This document shows positions 42,501-50,266 of a stretch of DNA of 64,000 nucleotides, one piece after another. The notes under the pieces were generated by a model. That model ran no database searches. It was not told the origin of the DNA and worked only from the letters and a program-made list of their open reading frames with translations. Both the position numbers and the translations under genes were made by a program. Position 1 is the first letter of the stretch, and the number at the start of each line of letters is the position of its first letter. The DNA comes from Nonomuraea rhodomycinica (GTDB lineage: Bacteria > Actinomycetota > Actinomycetes > Streptosporangiales > Streptosporangiaceae). The stretch is from contig NZ_JABWGO010000017.1 in NCBI RefSeq assembly GCF_013363995.1, positions 48,365 to 112,364 of the forward strand, given 5' to 3'.

Positions 42501-43146
42501 CCTGCGTGACACCCCTGAGACCTGGCGCAACCTCGCCCGGGTCGTGGAGATCATCCGGGCTCACGGGGGTGAGGTCAGGATGAGCGTCGGCGGGCACATC
42601 CACGTCGGCACGCCGGACTACCGCACGGTCGTCAACTACCTCAAGCTCCTCGACAACGTCCGCGCCAACCAGGACATCCTGTTCCGGCTGGCGCAGAACC
42701 CGCTCGCCGAGGGCGGCCTGCACCGGGGATACGACCAGTGCGTGCCCAACATGCCCAGGCCCGGCCTGCGGCCGTACTACTTCGGGGCGCTGGCGGAGGC
42801 CAACGGCGCCACGTCGGCCGTCAGCATGACGGAGGTGCGCGGGCAGGTCGGCGACCACGTCCAGTTCCGGCTGTTCGACGGGACGCTGGAGCCCGGCGTC
42901 ATCCAGGCGCAGGTGCGGCTCGCGCTGGCCCTCGCCGACGCCACGCTGGGCGGCGCTATCCAGGCGGGGCCGCCCGAGCCGGTCGGCCACCACCGGGAGC
43001 ACGGCGACGACTCCGAGTCGTTCCGCCGCCTGCTGGACGGGCTGCCGCTGCGCGAGATCGACAAGGAGCAGCTCATCAGCCTGTACGCCATCACGCACTG
43101 GCAGCCGTCGGTGCTCGACCGCCACAAGTCCGGGGGACACGGATGA
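39577..43146 (+). CDS. Giant multidomain type VII-like effector with kinase-like and amidoligase-like domains
   Basis: This is a 1189-residue protein. Residues 1-110 are helical (WXG-like), and hydrophobic segments follow near 125-145, 155-180 and 195-220. Two repeat linkers come next (three LGEAPR units near 312-330, five SRDGAA units near 400-430). Residues about 447-600 contain DGFVIGDRRLSARDVG and IRLIACDIGQN, resembling the Cys half of caspase/C80-type peptidase folds. Residues about 630-830 look like a PI3K/HipA-type kinase: GHGQHGIVQRVRF, VSNTDRRRLNW (Asp749, Asn754), TGLDLSRSF (Asp767). Residues about 895-1150 match amidoligase_2: FGLELEYALP, RMSVGGHIHVG, QFRLFDGTLEPG. It starts by GTG 3 nt after the previous stop and overlaps the next gene by ATGA. 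Toxin activity is inference. Confidence 0.8.
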   Translation: MDLRSLLGPVFPIVEPWLGWVVGMDYPATDAEQCLAQARVLRAAAEHCRTAGTEGDEALRLVLQYASGPAADALSGHWKRYTTEDPSFLETLAASSEDAADRLERYGLDSDYTQKYIALCLVLLAFVLLRTRALAPLTGGRSLMFQGPACRLARLNVRIVAKMLLLSIAFMTGLDAGVQIWQIAEGKRHSWDGEKTAAALEGGLLTGLAFVALGAGVVRLGGPRMLGGGVLKADMTARERVAAWLSHTMGGVATQSAVASVLGSVPMLMESGQLTPENLAKALVSGFAGGIDGRVGRAEHVPLKNVAGLDLPHLGEAPRLGEAPRLGEAAFTDKSLTSLAGLTDKAGAAARPEGPAPGGERVLAGAGAAHHFGGADHPGRAESPGGVPHDGTSGASRDAASRDGGASRDGAASRDGAASRDGAASRDGAAGDGHPGHQGGHEGGRRVPELTDTHRELVRQSRIEVDAGLWYREPGRHALPTADMRLLRHTEGVLDVGIQADRDGFVIGDRRLSARDVGTMLAHDPKVMADPDAKIRLIACDIGQNRAALQEIADITGREVVAADKYVYIGADRLPHTGGVPQYLPDGRPVFREDGTWHQVRPERPHEQPAVPMQVHREVRELPGGPIDEATLKTRLERERPTVTFLGHGQHGIVQRVRFHSDGLVLIRKLHTYGQVTLIKDVLASLVGRAIGAPVPHIVRDPFNREAVFMQFVDGTPVEKLTARELNRYLEGEPGRRLGLLDALVSNTDRRRLNWHAHRGVALTGLDLSRSFSFHEERVEFAQNDFSHHFMDIDGAWLDNTLTRAEMETVMDEITALRPAFEESRRLHWYENMLDNLYHVSWHAMGDAAGTAAPVHHFGYTDAPMVFDGIRDQAQAIFQTRWRVGDVVPLLLDSGGSRRAFGLELEYALPEVLPERRPAVNEAIARALHEAGLSHDRRVLDHHAGHERGYDEDASGWWVETETSRDVAGEVISPILRDTPETWRNLARVVEIIRAHGGEVRMSVGGHIHVGTPDYRTVVNYLKLLDNVRANQDILFRLAQNPLAEGGLHRGYDQCVPNMPRPGLRPYYFGALAEANGATSAVSMTEVRGQVGDHVQFRLFDGTLEPGVIQAQVRLALALADATLGGAIQAGPPEPVGHHREHGDDSESFRRLLDGLPLREIDKEQLISLYAITHWQPSVLDRHKSGGHG
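40511..40564 (+). repeat. Three 18-bp in-frame repeats in the effector gene
   Basis: Units based on CGCGCCTGGGGGAGGCGC encode RLGEAP repeated three times. The 18-bp unit keeps the reading frame. It lies in the linker between the membrane segments and the cytotoxic-type domains. Confidence 0.85.
40771..40864 (+). repeat. Five 18-bp in-frame repeats (SRDGAA) in the effector gene
   Basis: Units near GCGGCCTCTCGGGACGGT, later GCGGCCTCAAGGGACGGC, encode SRDGAA. The switch from TCT to TCA within the array shows that blocks were duplicated in stages. The product is a flexible linker. Confidence 0.85.
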
Positions 43147-43526
43147 TCAAGGTCGCCCGGGTGTTCGACGGGGTCAGGGACGGGGTGCCGTACTTCGAGC
43201 CCGGCCATCCCCGCGTGCTCGACGCGGAGGAGCGCGAGCGGCTGGCCCGCTACCTGGAGGCCGGCACGCCCTTCCTGACGACCACCGGCCTCGACGTGGA
43301 CCGCGTCGATCCGGGACGCGGCCAGGTCGTGCCGGTGAGCTTCCGCACCGACGGCGTCCACGTCTGGACCGACACGGTCACCTACTACCTGCGCGTCCAC
43401 CACCTGCGGCCGGACCCCGAGCTGTGCGCGCACATCGCCGCCGCCGGATACGCCTGCCCGCCGGTCGGGACGGAGGAGGCGGCCCGCGTCCTCGCCGAGT
43501 TCCAGCGCTTCTCCGCGGACGGCTGA
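43143..43526 (+). CDS. Small protein, candidate immunity or partner of the effector
   Basis: This 127-residue soluble protein is translated from an ATG overlapping the effector stop (ATGA). It begins MIKVARVFDGVRDGVPYF and contains ARYLEAGTPFLTTTGLDVDR and VPVSFRTDGVHVWTDTVTYYL. I do not recognise the family. Its position directly after a polymorphic-toxin-like gene is where immunity genes normally sit. It lacks signal or membrane segments, so it would act in the cytoplasm. A role as an enzyme cofactor subunit or adaptor for the amidoligase is an alternative. Confidence 0.7.
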   Translation: MIKVARVFDGVRDGVPYFEPGHPRVLDAEERERLARYLEAGTPFLTTTGLDVDRVDPGRGQVVPVSFRTDGVHVWTDTVTYYLRVHHLRPDPELCAHIAAAGYACPPVGTEEAARVLAEFQRFSADG

Positions 43527-43603
43527 GCTCTCGTACGGGCTCGATCCTCACTGCCGTTGTTGACGCCGCCGCAGGCAGGAGTTACCGTCGTCTCTAAATC
43601 TAA

Positions 43604-43627
43604 AGGAAACTTTCCTAATAGTTTCCT
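43604..43627. promoter_or_regulatory. Chitinase promoter inverted repeats
   Basis: AGGAAACT (43604-43611) and AGTTTCCT (43620-43627) are exact inverted copies. The first overlaps GGAAA-C-TTTCC (43605-43615), itself a perfect palindrome. Two overlapping symmetric sites in an AT-rich patch 49 bp before the chitinase gene point to a substrate-responsive repressor. The sequence is unlike the DasR dre site (ACTGGTCTAGACCA type) known for many chitinases. Confidence 0.6.
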
Positions 43628-43675
43628 GAGGGTCCACTCCCATCCCACCCCCCAGACACCGGATGTCGGAGCATC

Positions 43676-45361
<1,686 letters not shown>

Positions 45362-45377
45362 CGCCCGCGCGAGCGCG

Positions 45378-45411
45378 AAGGGCCGGTCCGCCCGCGAGGG
45401 GGCCGGCCCTT
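45378..45411. terminator. Terminator hairpin after the chitinase
   Basis: AAGGGCCGG (45378-45386) pairs perfectly with CCGGCCCTT (45403-45411). It lies between the convergent chitinase and STAS-ATPase genes and may serve both. Confidence 0.8.
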
Positions 45412-45420
45412 CCCGTGAGC

Positions 45421-46305
45421 TCAGGAGGGCGGCAGGAGCCGGTCCACGGCCTCGTCGTGGGTGTCGCCGACGGTCAGCGGCGCGGGGCTGAGCGCGTCCA
45501 GGCGGCGCCGGAAGTCCGCGGTCAGGCCCGTCAGCACCATGGCCCCGGCCTTGGCGGCGTCCACCTGCTGCTGCGCGGTGATCAGCGCGGCCACGCCCAT
45601 CGCGTCCCAGAACGTGACCTTGCCCAGATCGACCAGCAGCCGCGGCTCGGGGTCGGCGGAGACGATCTCGCGGACGACGACGGCGAGCTCCCGCGCGGCC
45701 TCGTCGCCGAGCGACCCGGACAGCTCCAGCAGGATGTGCGAGCCCCGGTCGTGGCGGGTGAGGCCGAACGGCTCGTCGTGCCCGTCCGGAGGAAGGGCGA
45801 AGTCGGCGACCGCGACCGTGCCCTCCGGGCCGGAGCCGATCGTGAACCGGTCGGGCAGGAAGCGGGCGATCCACAGCCCGTGCCCGTGCTCGACCGGCCA
45901 TCGGGCGGCATCCGCGACGACAGCGTCGGTGCCGGTGCCGGTGCCGGTGCCGGTGCCGGTGCCTGTGCGGGCGTCGGAGTCGGGGTCGGCGTCGGGGCGC
46001 GGAACGGGGGCGACGGGGCGCGTGGCCCGGCCGGCGTCGCTGACCTCGCACCGCAGCGTGTCGCCGGCCCGCCAGATCCGCACCCGGCCCGTCCCCGCGC
46101 CGTGGACCACCGCGTTGGTCGCCAGCTCGTGCACGGTGATCACCAGGTCCGTGGCCCGGCCGTCGGGCATGCCGGCGTGCGTGGCGTGCGCCTCCAGCGT
46201 GGCGCGCAGCGCGTACAGCAGGTCGGCGTCGAACGGCTGGTCGAGGATGAGGCGCCGCTCCTCCTGGGCGGGCGGCGTGATGTTCACGGACTCGTCATCG
46301 ACCAT
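45421..46305 (-). CDS. Anti-sigma-factor-like ATPase fused to a STAS domain
   Basis: This 294-residue protein combines an RsbW-like HATPase (about 25-175: VITVHELATNAVVHGAG, CEVSDAG, GHGLWIARFLPDRF) with a C-terminal anti-sigma-antagonist STAS domain (GSHILLELSGSLGD, LLVDLGKVTFWDAMGVAAL). The STAS position usually phosphorylated reads FWDAMG, where Ser or Thr would be expected after Asp, so switching by phosphorylation may be lost. The two domains are separated inside the ATPase by an Asp/Gly/Thr repeat. The gene starts inside the last codons of the upstream MEDS-STAS gene (11-bp overlap), so both act in one partner-switching module. Confidence 0.85.
   Translation of the reverse strand: MVDDESVNITPPAQEERRLILDQPFDADLLYALRATLEAHATHAGMPDGRATDLVITVHELATNAVVHGAGTGRVRIWRAGDTLRCEVSDAGRATRPVAPVPRPDADPDSDARTGTGTGTGTGTGTDAVVADAARWPVEHGHGLWIARFLPDRFTIGSGPEGTVAVADFALPPDGHDEPFGLTRHDRGSHILLELSGSLGDEAARELAVVVREIVSADPEPRLLVDLGKVTFWDAMGVAALITAQQQVDAAKAGAMVLTGLTADFRRRLDALSPAPLTVGDTHDEAVDRLLPPS
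45928..45963. repeat. Six hexanucleotide repeats within the ATPase gene
   Basis: GGTGCC is repeated six times and encodes alternating Gly-Thr between the Asp-rich stretch and the ADAARW segment. Changes of whole units keep the frame, so only linker length would vary. Confidence 0.9.
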
Positions 46306-47176
46306 GACCGGTCACCAGACTGATCCCCGGAACGCCGCCGGCCCCCAACAGGACGAATCTCGACGCCGTGAGCCTGCTGCACCGCAGGTCCACCTTCCGG
46401 TCAGGGGCGATGCTGCGCGCCGCGTCCAGGATCATGCGGGCGCTGGACAGGTCGATGAACGCCAGCTCCGCCATGTTGACCGTGATGTCGCCCTCCCCCC
46501 GGATCGCCTCGGTCAGCGCCATCCTCAGCGGCTCCTCGGCGGTGCGGTCCATCTGCCCGGCCAGCCGGATGCCGGGTGGCGCGTACTGGCGACATATGCG
46601 TAGCAGCGGGGAGCTGTGGTACGTCGCGGCGGCCACCGAGCGGGTGTGGAACGGCGACACCGAGGCCAGGGTGACCGGGTCGAAGCGGTCGCGGTCGTAC
46701 TGGCACAGCACCGAGACCCTCGTGTCGGCCAGCGCGGTGGCGATCTCCTTCTCGAACGCCGGCAACTGGTCGATCCCGCTGATCGGCCGCAGCGCCCAGC
46801 CCATGTCGAGCGCCACGCGCAGCCCGGAGTAGCCCTCGCCCGCGGTCTGCTCGATCTGGTCGCGCAGCCAGCCCATCGCGTGCTCCACCGCGAACGCCTG
46901 CCCCGACAGCAGGCCGTCCTGGCAGGCCAGCACCTCCATCCGCCCGGCGGCGGTGGCGGAGAGCACGGAGATCCCGCGGCGGCCCAGCTCGGTCAGCGCC
47001 TCCTGCGGCTCCTCCGACAGCCACACCACCCGCAGCCCGTCCGACAGGCCGTCGCGGACGAACGCCGCCGTCAGGTCGAGGAGCTCCTCCGGCTCGCCGA
47101 AGGTCAGACATGCGTGATCGTTGACCGTGAGGTCCGTGATCTGCACTTCGGCGTCCACCGTCACAGCGTCACCCAT
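46295..47176 (-). CDS. MEDS-domain sensor with STAS domain
   Basis: This 293-residue protein begins with a MEDS/DcmR sensory domain (DLTVNDHACLTFGEPEELLDLTAAFV, VVWLSEEPQEAL, LDMGWAL). It ends with a STAS-like part (GDITVNMAELAFIDLSSARMILDAA). The His in NDHACL and the YHSSPLLRIC region are typical of MEDS proteins, which may bind small carbon compounds. FIDLSSARM offers the Ser that partner-switch kinases phosphorylate. The ATG at 47176 has an AAGGG directly before it. It is upstream of, and overlaps, the ATPase-STAS gene, so the pair likely controls a sigma factor encoded elsewhere. Confidence 0.82.
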   Translation of the reverse strand: MGDAVTVDAEVQITDLTVNDHACLTFGEPEELLDLTAAFVRDGLSDGLRVVWLSEEPQEALTELGRRGISVLSATAAGRMEVLACQDGLLSGQAFAVEHAMGWLRDQIEQTAGEGYSGLRVALDMGWALRPISGIDQLPAFEKEIATALADTRVSVLCQYDRDRFDPVTLASVSPFHTRSVAAATYHSSPLLRICRQYAPPGIRLAGQMDRTAEEPLRMALTEAIRGEGDITVNMAELAFIDLSSARMILDAARSIAPDRKVDLRCSRLTASRFVLLGAGGVPGISLVTGHGR

Positions 47177-47674
47177 CCCTTCGCGGCGAGCGCCGCGACC
47201 CTTACCGCCCGTGAGACCAGGGTAGTGACCGGCGGCGATCCGTACGCACCTCCCGGCAGGAACGCTCAGCCCACGGCCGTCCGGCCCTGTTCCCGCAGGG
47301 CGCGGCCACGTTCCGCCAGGCCCGGCCCCCTCGGCCGGTACCCGTGCCCCAGCGGCGGCGGTCCACACCTGCGCCGTGAACCCGTGGCCCGCGAGGGGCG
47401 CCGTCCGCCACGATCACCCGCGCGCACAGGCGCCGTCGTCGGCCAGGGCGACGTCCTCGCCCCGACCAGGTGGTCGCCGACGCGCCCGCCGCCTCCGGCA
47501 ACGGCGTTCACGACCGCCGGCACGCTCCTGGGGGTGGCCCGGCTGGGCTTCACCGGCCGGCTCGTCGAGCTCGACCTCACGGCCGCGCTGCCGGACCCGG
47601 TGGGATGAGCCCCGCCGTGGGAGGGCTGCCGGACCTCGTGGCCGCGGCCGGGGAGCGCGCCCTGAGGCCGGGCG
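47177..47674. other. Gene-poor region
   Basis: About 500 bp between the MEDS-STAS and iron-alcohol dehydrogenase genes. One plus-strand frame ends FTTAGTLLGVARLGFTGRLVELDLTAALPDPVG (split here as two parts: FTTAGTLLGVARLGF and TGRLVELDLTA) at a TGA at 47606-47608. It has no start, ribosome site or family match that I can see. I see nothing else; it may be a decayed gene end. Confidence 0.4.
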
Positions 47675-48967
47675 TCACCACAGCTCGATCGAGCGGGTGA
47701 AGATGCCCGCCACGTCGTCCTCGGTGACCGGCAGGGGAGCGGTCGCGAGCAGGCGCTGCTGCCGCATCGTGCCCTCGACCAGCGCCTCGACGTCGCCCGT
47801 GCCGTAGCCGACGGCGCCGATCCCGTTGGGCACGCCGACGTCGCGCATCAGGTCGATGAGGACGCCCGGCAGGAACTCGGCCGGATCGGACGGCTCCTCG
47901 CGGTCCGGCGCGAGCAGCCGCGCGGCCCGCAGATGCCGTTCCGGCGCCGCCGCGAACGTGAACCTGAACGCCTCCGGCGCCGTGAGCGCCACCGACACGC
48001 CGTGCGGCACCATCGGCTCCTCGCCCGGATAGTCCTTGGGGTGGAAGTCGCGCACCCGGCCCGCGATCGGGTAGGCGTTGGCGTGCGGGACGTGCACGCC
48101 GGCGTTGCCGAACCCCAGCCCGGCGAACGTCGCGGCCAGCGCCATCTCGCCGCGGGCCGCCGCGTCGTCGCCGTGGCGCACGGCGCGCCGGAACGCCCCG
48201 GCCAGCAGCCGCATGGCCTGCTCGGCCCACAGGTCGGAGATCGGGTTCGCGCCGCAGTACGGCACGCGCTCCTCGGGACGCCTGCGCTCGCCCGAGGCGT
48301 ACCAGCGGGCGGTGTAGCTCTCGACGGCGTGGCAGAGGATGTCCATCCCGGCCGAGGCGGTCACTCCGGGAGGCTGGGTGAGCGTGAGGCGGGGGTCCAC
48401 GACGGCGAGCGACGGGCGCAGCGCGGCGTGGCTGATGCCGGTCTTGACCTTGAGCGCGAGCACGTCGAGCACGCAGATGGTGGTGCTCTCCGCGCCGGTG
48501 CCGGTGGTCGTCGGCACGGCGACGAGCGGCTTGAGCGGCTCGGCGGGGGCCCGGCCGCCGCCGACCGGGGCGTTGACGTAGTCCATCAGCTCGCCGGGGT
48601 TGGTCAGCATCAGGTCGACCGCCTTGGCGGTGTCGATGCTGGAGCCCCCGCCGACGGCCACGAGCGCGTCCCAGGGGCCGGTGGCGCGGGCGTGCGCGAC
48701 GGCGGCCTCCAGGGAGGCGTCCGTCGGCTCCACATGGACCTGGTCGTACACCTGGGCGTCGAGGCCGTGGGCGCGGATCCGCTCGGCGATCCGGTGCGGC
48801 GCGCCGGTGGCGGCCACGCCGGGGTCGGTGACGATCAGGACGCGCCGGACGTCGCCGTACCGGCTCAGGTCGAAGCCGATCTCGTCGGAGGCGCCGTCGC
48901 CGAACTTGAGCCGGGGCGCGCCGTAGGTGAAGACGGTCTCGGGGGTGACCGGAGGCGTGGTCGTCAT
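47675..48967 (-). CDS. Iron-containing alcohol dehydrogenase (hydroxyacid-oxoacid transhydrogenase-like)
   Basis: This 430-residue group III alcohol dehydrogenase has NAD(P) motif VGGGSSIDTAKAVDLM and TTTGTGAESTTICVLD. Metal-binding residues lie in TASAGMDILCHAVESYT and GVHVPHANAYPIAG; the latter replaces the more usual GICHGxxH pattern but keeps two histidines, with another in VPHGVSVALTAPEAFRF. This set resembles mitochondrial-type hydroxyacid-oxoacid transhydrogenases (ADHFE1), which move hydride between 4-hydroxybutyrate and 2-oxoglutarate. An ordinary alcohol dehydrogenase role is possible. It is monocistronic and divergent from the Pr6Pr gene across 86 bp. Confidence 0.87.
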   Translation of the reverse strand: MTTTPPVTPETVFTYGAPRLKFGDGASDEIGFDLSRYGDVRRVLIVTDPGVAATGAPHRIAERIRAHGLDAQVYDQVHVEPTDASLEAAVAHARATGPWDALVAVGGGSSIDTAKAVDLMLTNPGELMDYVNAPVGGGRAPAEPLKPLVAVPTTTGTGAESTTICVLDVLALKVKTGISHAALRPSLAVVDPRLTLTQPPGVTASAGMDILCHAVESYTARWYASGERRRPEERVPYCGANPISDLWAEQAMRLLAGAFRRAVRHGDDAAARGEMALAATFAGLGFGNAGVHVPHANAYPIAGRVRDFHPKDYPGEEPMVPHGVSVALTAPEAFRFTFAAAPERHLRAARLLAPDREEPSDPAEFLPGVLIDLMRDVGVPNGIGAVGYGTGDVEALVEGTMRQQRLLATAPLPVTEDDVAGIFTRSIELW

Positions 48968-49053
48968 GTCCGTTTCCCTACCCGTGGCGGCCCTCGTCGG
49001 TACATGTCGGCAAACGGGCTGTTGGCGGGGACATGGGTGAGTAGGGTGGCGGG

Positions 49054-49677
49054 ATGCGGGTGATCTTCCGGGTCGCGATGGTGTCCGCCGCTGTCGTGGG
49101 GATCGTCTGTCTGGCGACGGCCATCCGCACGCCGTGGGTGTACTTCACCGCGCAGAGCAACGTCCTGCTCGTGCTCTACTACGGCTGGCGGCTGCTCGGC
49201 GGCCAGGGCCCGGCCGGGCTCAAGGGCGCCGTCACGCTCTACCTCACGATCACCGGCCTGGTCGCGCACTTCTACCTGACGGGCGGCGGCGACCCGCTCC
49301 TCCTGCTCGACCGCGGGCCGCGCGGGATGGGCAACCTCCTGCTGCACTACGTGACGCCCCTCATGGCGGTCACCGACTGGCTGGTGTGGGACCGTGACCG
49401 CCGGCCCTCGTGGGCCGCGCCGCTCGGCTGGCTGGCCTTCCCGCTGGTGTACGCCGCGTTCGTGCTGGTCCGGGCGCCGTCGCTGCCGCCGGGCACGCGG
49501 CGCAGGTACGTGTACCCGTTCCTGGACGTGGGGCGGCTCGGCTGGGACGGGTTCGCGGTGGCGGCGGCCGTGCTGGCGGCGTGTTTCGTGGTGACCGGGT
49601 ACGCGCTGCTGGTGCTCCACCGGCTGGCGGGACGGCGCTCGGTGGCCGGGGCCCTCGCCGAAGGGGAGCCCGGGTAG
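49054..49677 (+). CDS. Pr6Pr family membrane protein
   Basis: This 207-residue integral membrane protein has about six helices. The signature region reads IRTPWVYFTAQSNVLLVLYYGWRLL, followed by LYLTITGLVAHFYL and HYVTPLMAVTDWLVWD, then LVYAAFVLVR and YVYPFLDVGRLGWDGFAVAA. This pattern defines the FAR-17a/AIG1-like Pr6Pr family, for which no bacterial function is established. A strong hairpin follows the stop and also faces the tRNA cluster. Confidence 0.85.
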   Translation: MRVIFRVAMVSAAVVGIVCLATAIRTPWVYFTAQSNVLLVLYYGWRLLGGQGPAGLKGAVTLYLTITGLVAHFYLTGGGDPLLLLDRGPRGMGNLLLHYVTPLMAVTDWLVWDRDRRPSWAAPLGWLAFPLVYAAFVLVRAPSLPPGTRRRYVYPFLDVGRLGWDGFAVAAAVLAACFVVTGYALLVLHRLAGRRSVAGALAEGEPG

Positions 49678-49696
49678 CCCCCCCGGCGCCTGGAAC

Positions 49697-49732
49697 GACG
49701 AGACCCCGGGCTTCGCGGCCCGGGGTCTCGTC
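49697..49732. terminator. Bidirectional terminator
   Basis: GACGAGACCCCGGG (49697-49710) and CCCGGGGTCTCGTC (49719-49732) form a perfect 14-bp stem with an 8-nt loop. It is placed between the converging Pr6Pr and tRNA transcripts. Confidence 0.92.
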
Positions 49733-49741
49733 ATGAGGTGT

Positions 49742-49812
49742 GGACGATACTGGGATTGAACCAGTGACCTCTTCCGTGTCAGGGAAGCGCTCTCCCGCTG
49801 AGCTAATCGTCC
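49742..49812 (-). tRNA. tRNA-Val (GAC)
   Basis: The cloverleaf reads, on the minus strand, acceptor GGACGAT/ATCGTCC, D arm GCTC-AGCGGGA-GAGC, anticodon stem CTTCC/GGAAG with loop CTGACAC (anticodon GAC), and T arm ACTGG-TTCAATC-CCAGT. All stems pair. It is 71 nt; CCA is not encoded. It is the last gene of the four-tRNA cluster, next to the terminator. Confidence 0.96.
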
Positions 49813-49832
49813 GTATTGAGTTGAAACTCAGA

Positions 49833-49903
49833 GCGGAAGACGGGATTCGAACCCGCGACCCTCACCTTGGCAAGGTGATGCTCTACCACTGAGCCACTTC
49901 CGC
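49833..49903 (-). tRNA. tRNA-Gly (GCC), copy 1
   Basis: Acceptor GCGGAAG/CTTCCGC, D arm GCTC-AGTGGTA-GAGC, anticodon arm TCACC-TTGCCAA-GGTGA (anticodon GCC), T arm GCGGG-TTCGAAT-CCCGT. It is 71 nt with all stems paired, and identical to the copy at 50043-50113. Confidence 0.96.
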
Positions 49904-49956
49904 ATGGCGCTGCTTTTTACTTTAGCGGATCCCGGGAGGACCCGCCGCCTGGCCGA

Positions 49957-50026
49957 GGTGGAGACGGGATTTGAACCCGTGTAGACGGCTTTGCAGGCCG
50001 CTGCCTCGCCTCTCGGCCACTCCACC
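49957..50026 (-). tRNA. tRNA-Cys (GCA)
   Basis: Acceptor GGTGGAG/CTCCACC, D arm GCC-GAGAGGCGA-GGC, anticodon arm GCGGC-CTGCAAA-GCCGT (anticodon GCA), T arm ACGGG-TTCAAAT-CCCGT. It is 70 nt. It lies between the two Gly copies. Confidence 0.95.
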
Positions 50027-50042
50027 AGGAGTCGAACTCCGA

Positions 50043-50113
50043 GCGGAAGACGGGATTCGAACCCGCGACCCTCACCTTGGCAAGGTGATGCTCTACCACT
50101 GAGCCACTTCCGC
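50043..50113 (-). tRNA. tRNA-Gly (GCC), copy 2
   Basis: Sequence identical to 49833-49903. It is the first gene of the cluster. A minus-strand TATGGT box (50145-50150) lies about 32 bp upstream and is a plausible -10 element for the whole tRNA operon. Confidence 0.96.
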
Positions 50114-50144
50114 GTGTCTCCGGCGAAGTGCCGGCCACGGGAAA

Positions 50145-50150
50145 ACCATA
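50145..50150 (-). promoter_or_regulatory. Putative -10 box of the tRNA operon
   Basis: TATGGT on the minus strand, about 32 bp before the first tRNA-Gly. It lies in the only AT-rich patch between the tRNA cluster and the amidase gene. No clear -35 hexamer was found. Confidence 0.45.
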
Positions 50151-50202
50151 TCGCCTCCTGGGAGTGCCCGCGCGCGTCCGGCGGCCTCCGGGCCGAATTC
50201 GT

Positions 50203-50219
50203 GCGCCCAATTCGGGCGC
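50203..50219 (-). terminator. Hairpin after the amidase gene
   Basis: GCGCCC and GGGCGC arms with the 5-nt loop AATTC lie 48 bp beyond the amidase stop, before the tRNA promoter. It is a short, GC-rich, factor-independent-like terminator without a U tract. Confidence 0.5.
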
Positions 50220-50266
50220 CGGATCATCGCCGGATCGCCGCCGGATCGGGCGCGCGGGCCGGTCGC

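Noticed and set aside
45928..45963. Phase-variable switch by hexamer slippage
   Set aside because: The unit is a multiple of three, so copy changes alter linker length but cannot switch the gene off.
47376..47807. 143-codon plus-strand open frame in the gene-poor region
   Set aside because: Low-complexity Arg/Pro/Ser product with no ribosome site, partly antisense to the iron alcohol dehydrogenase gene.
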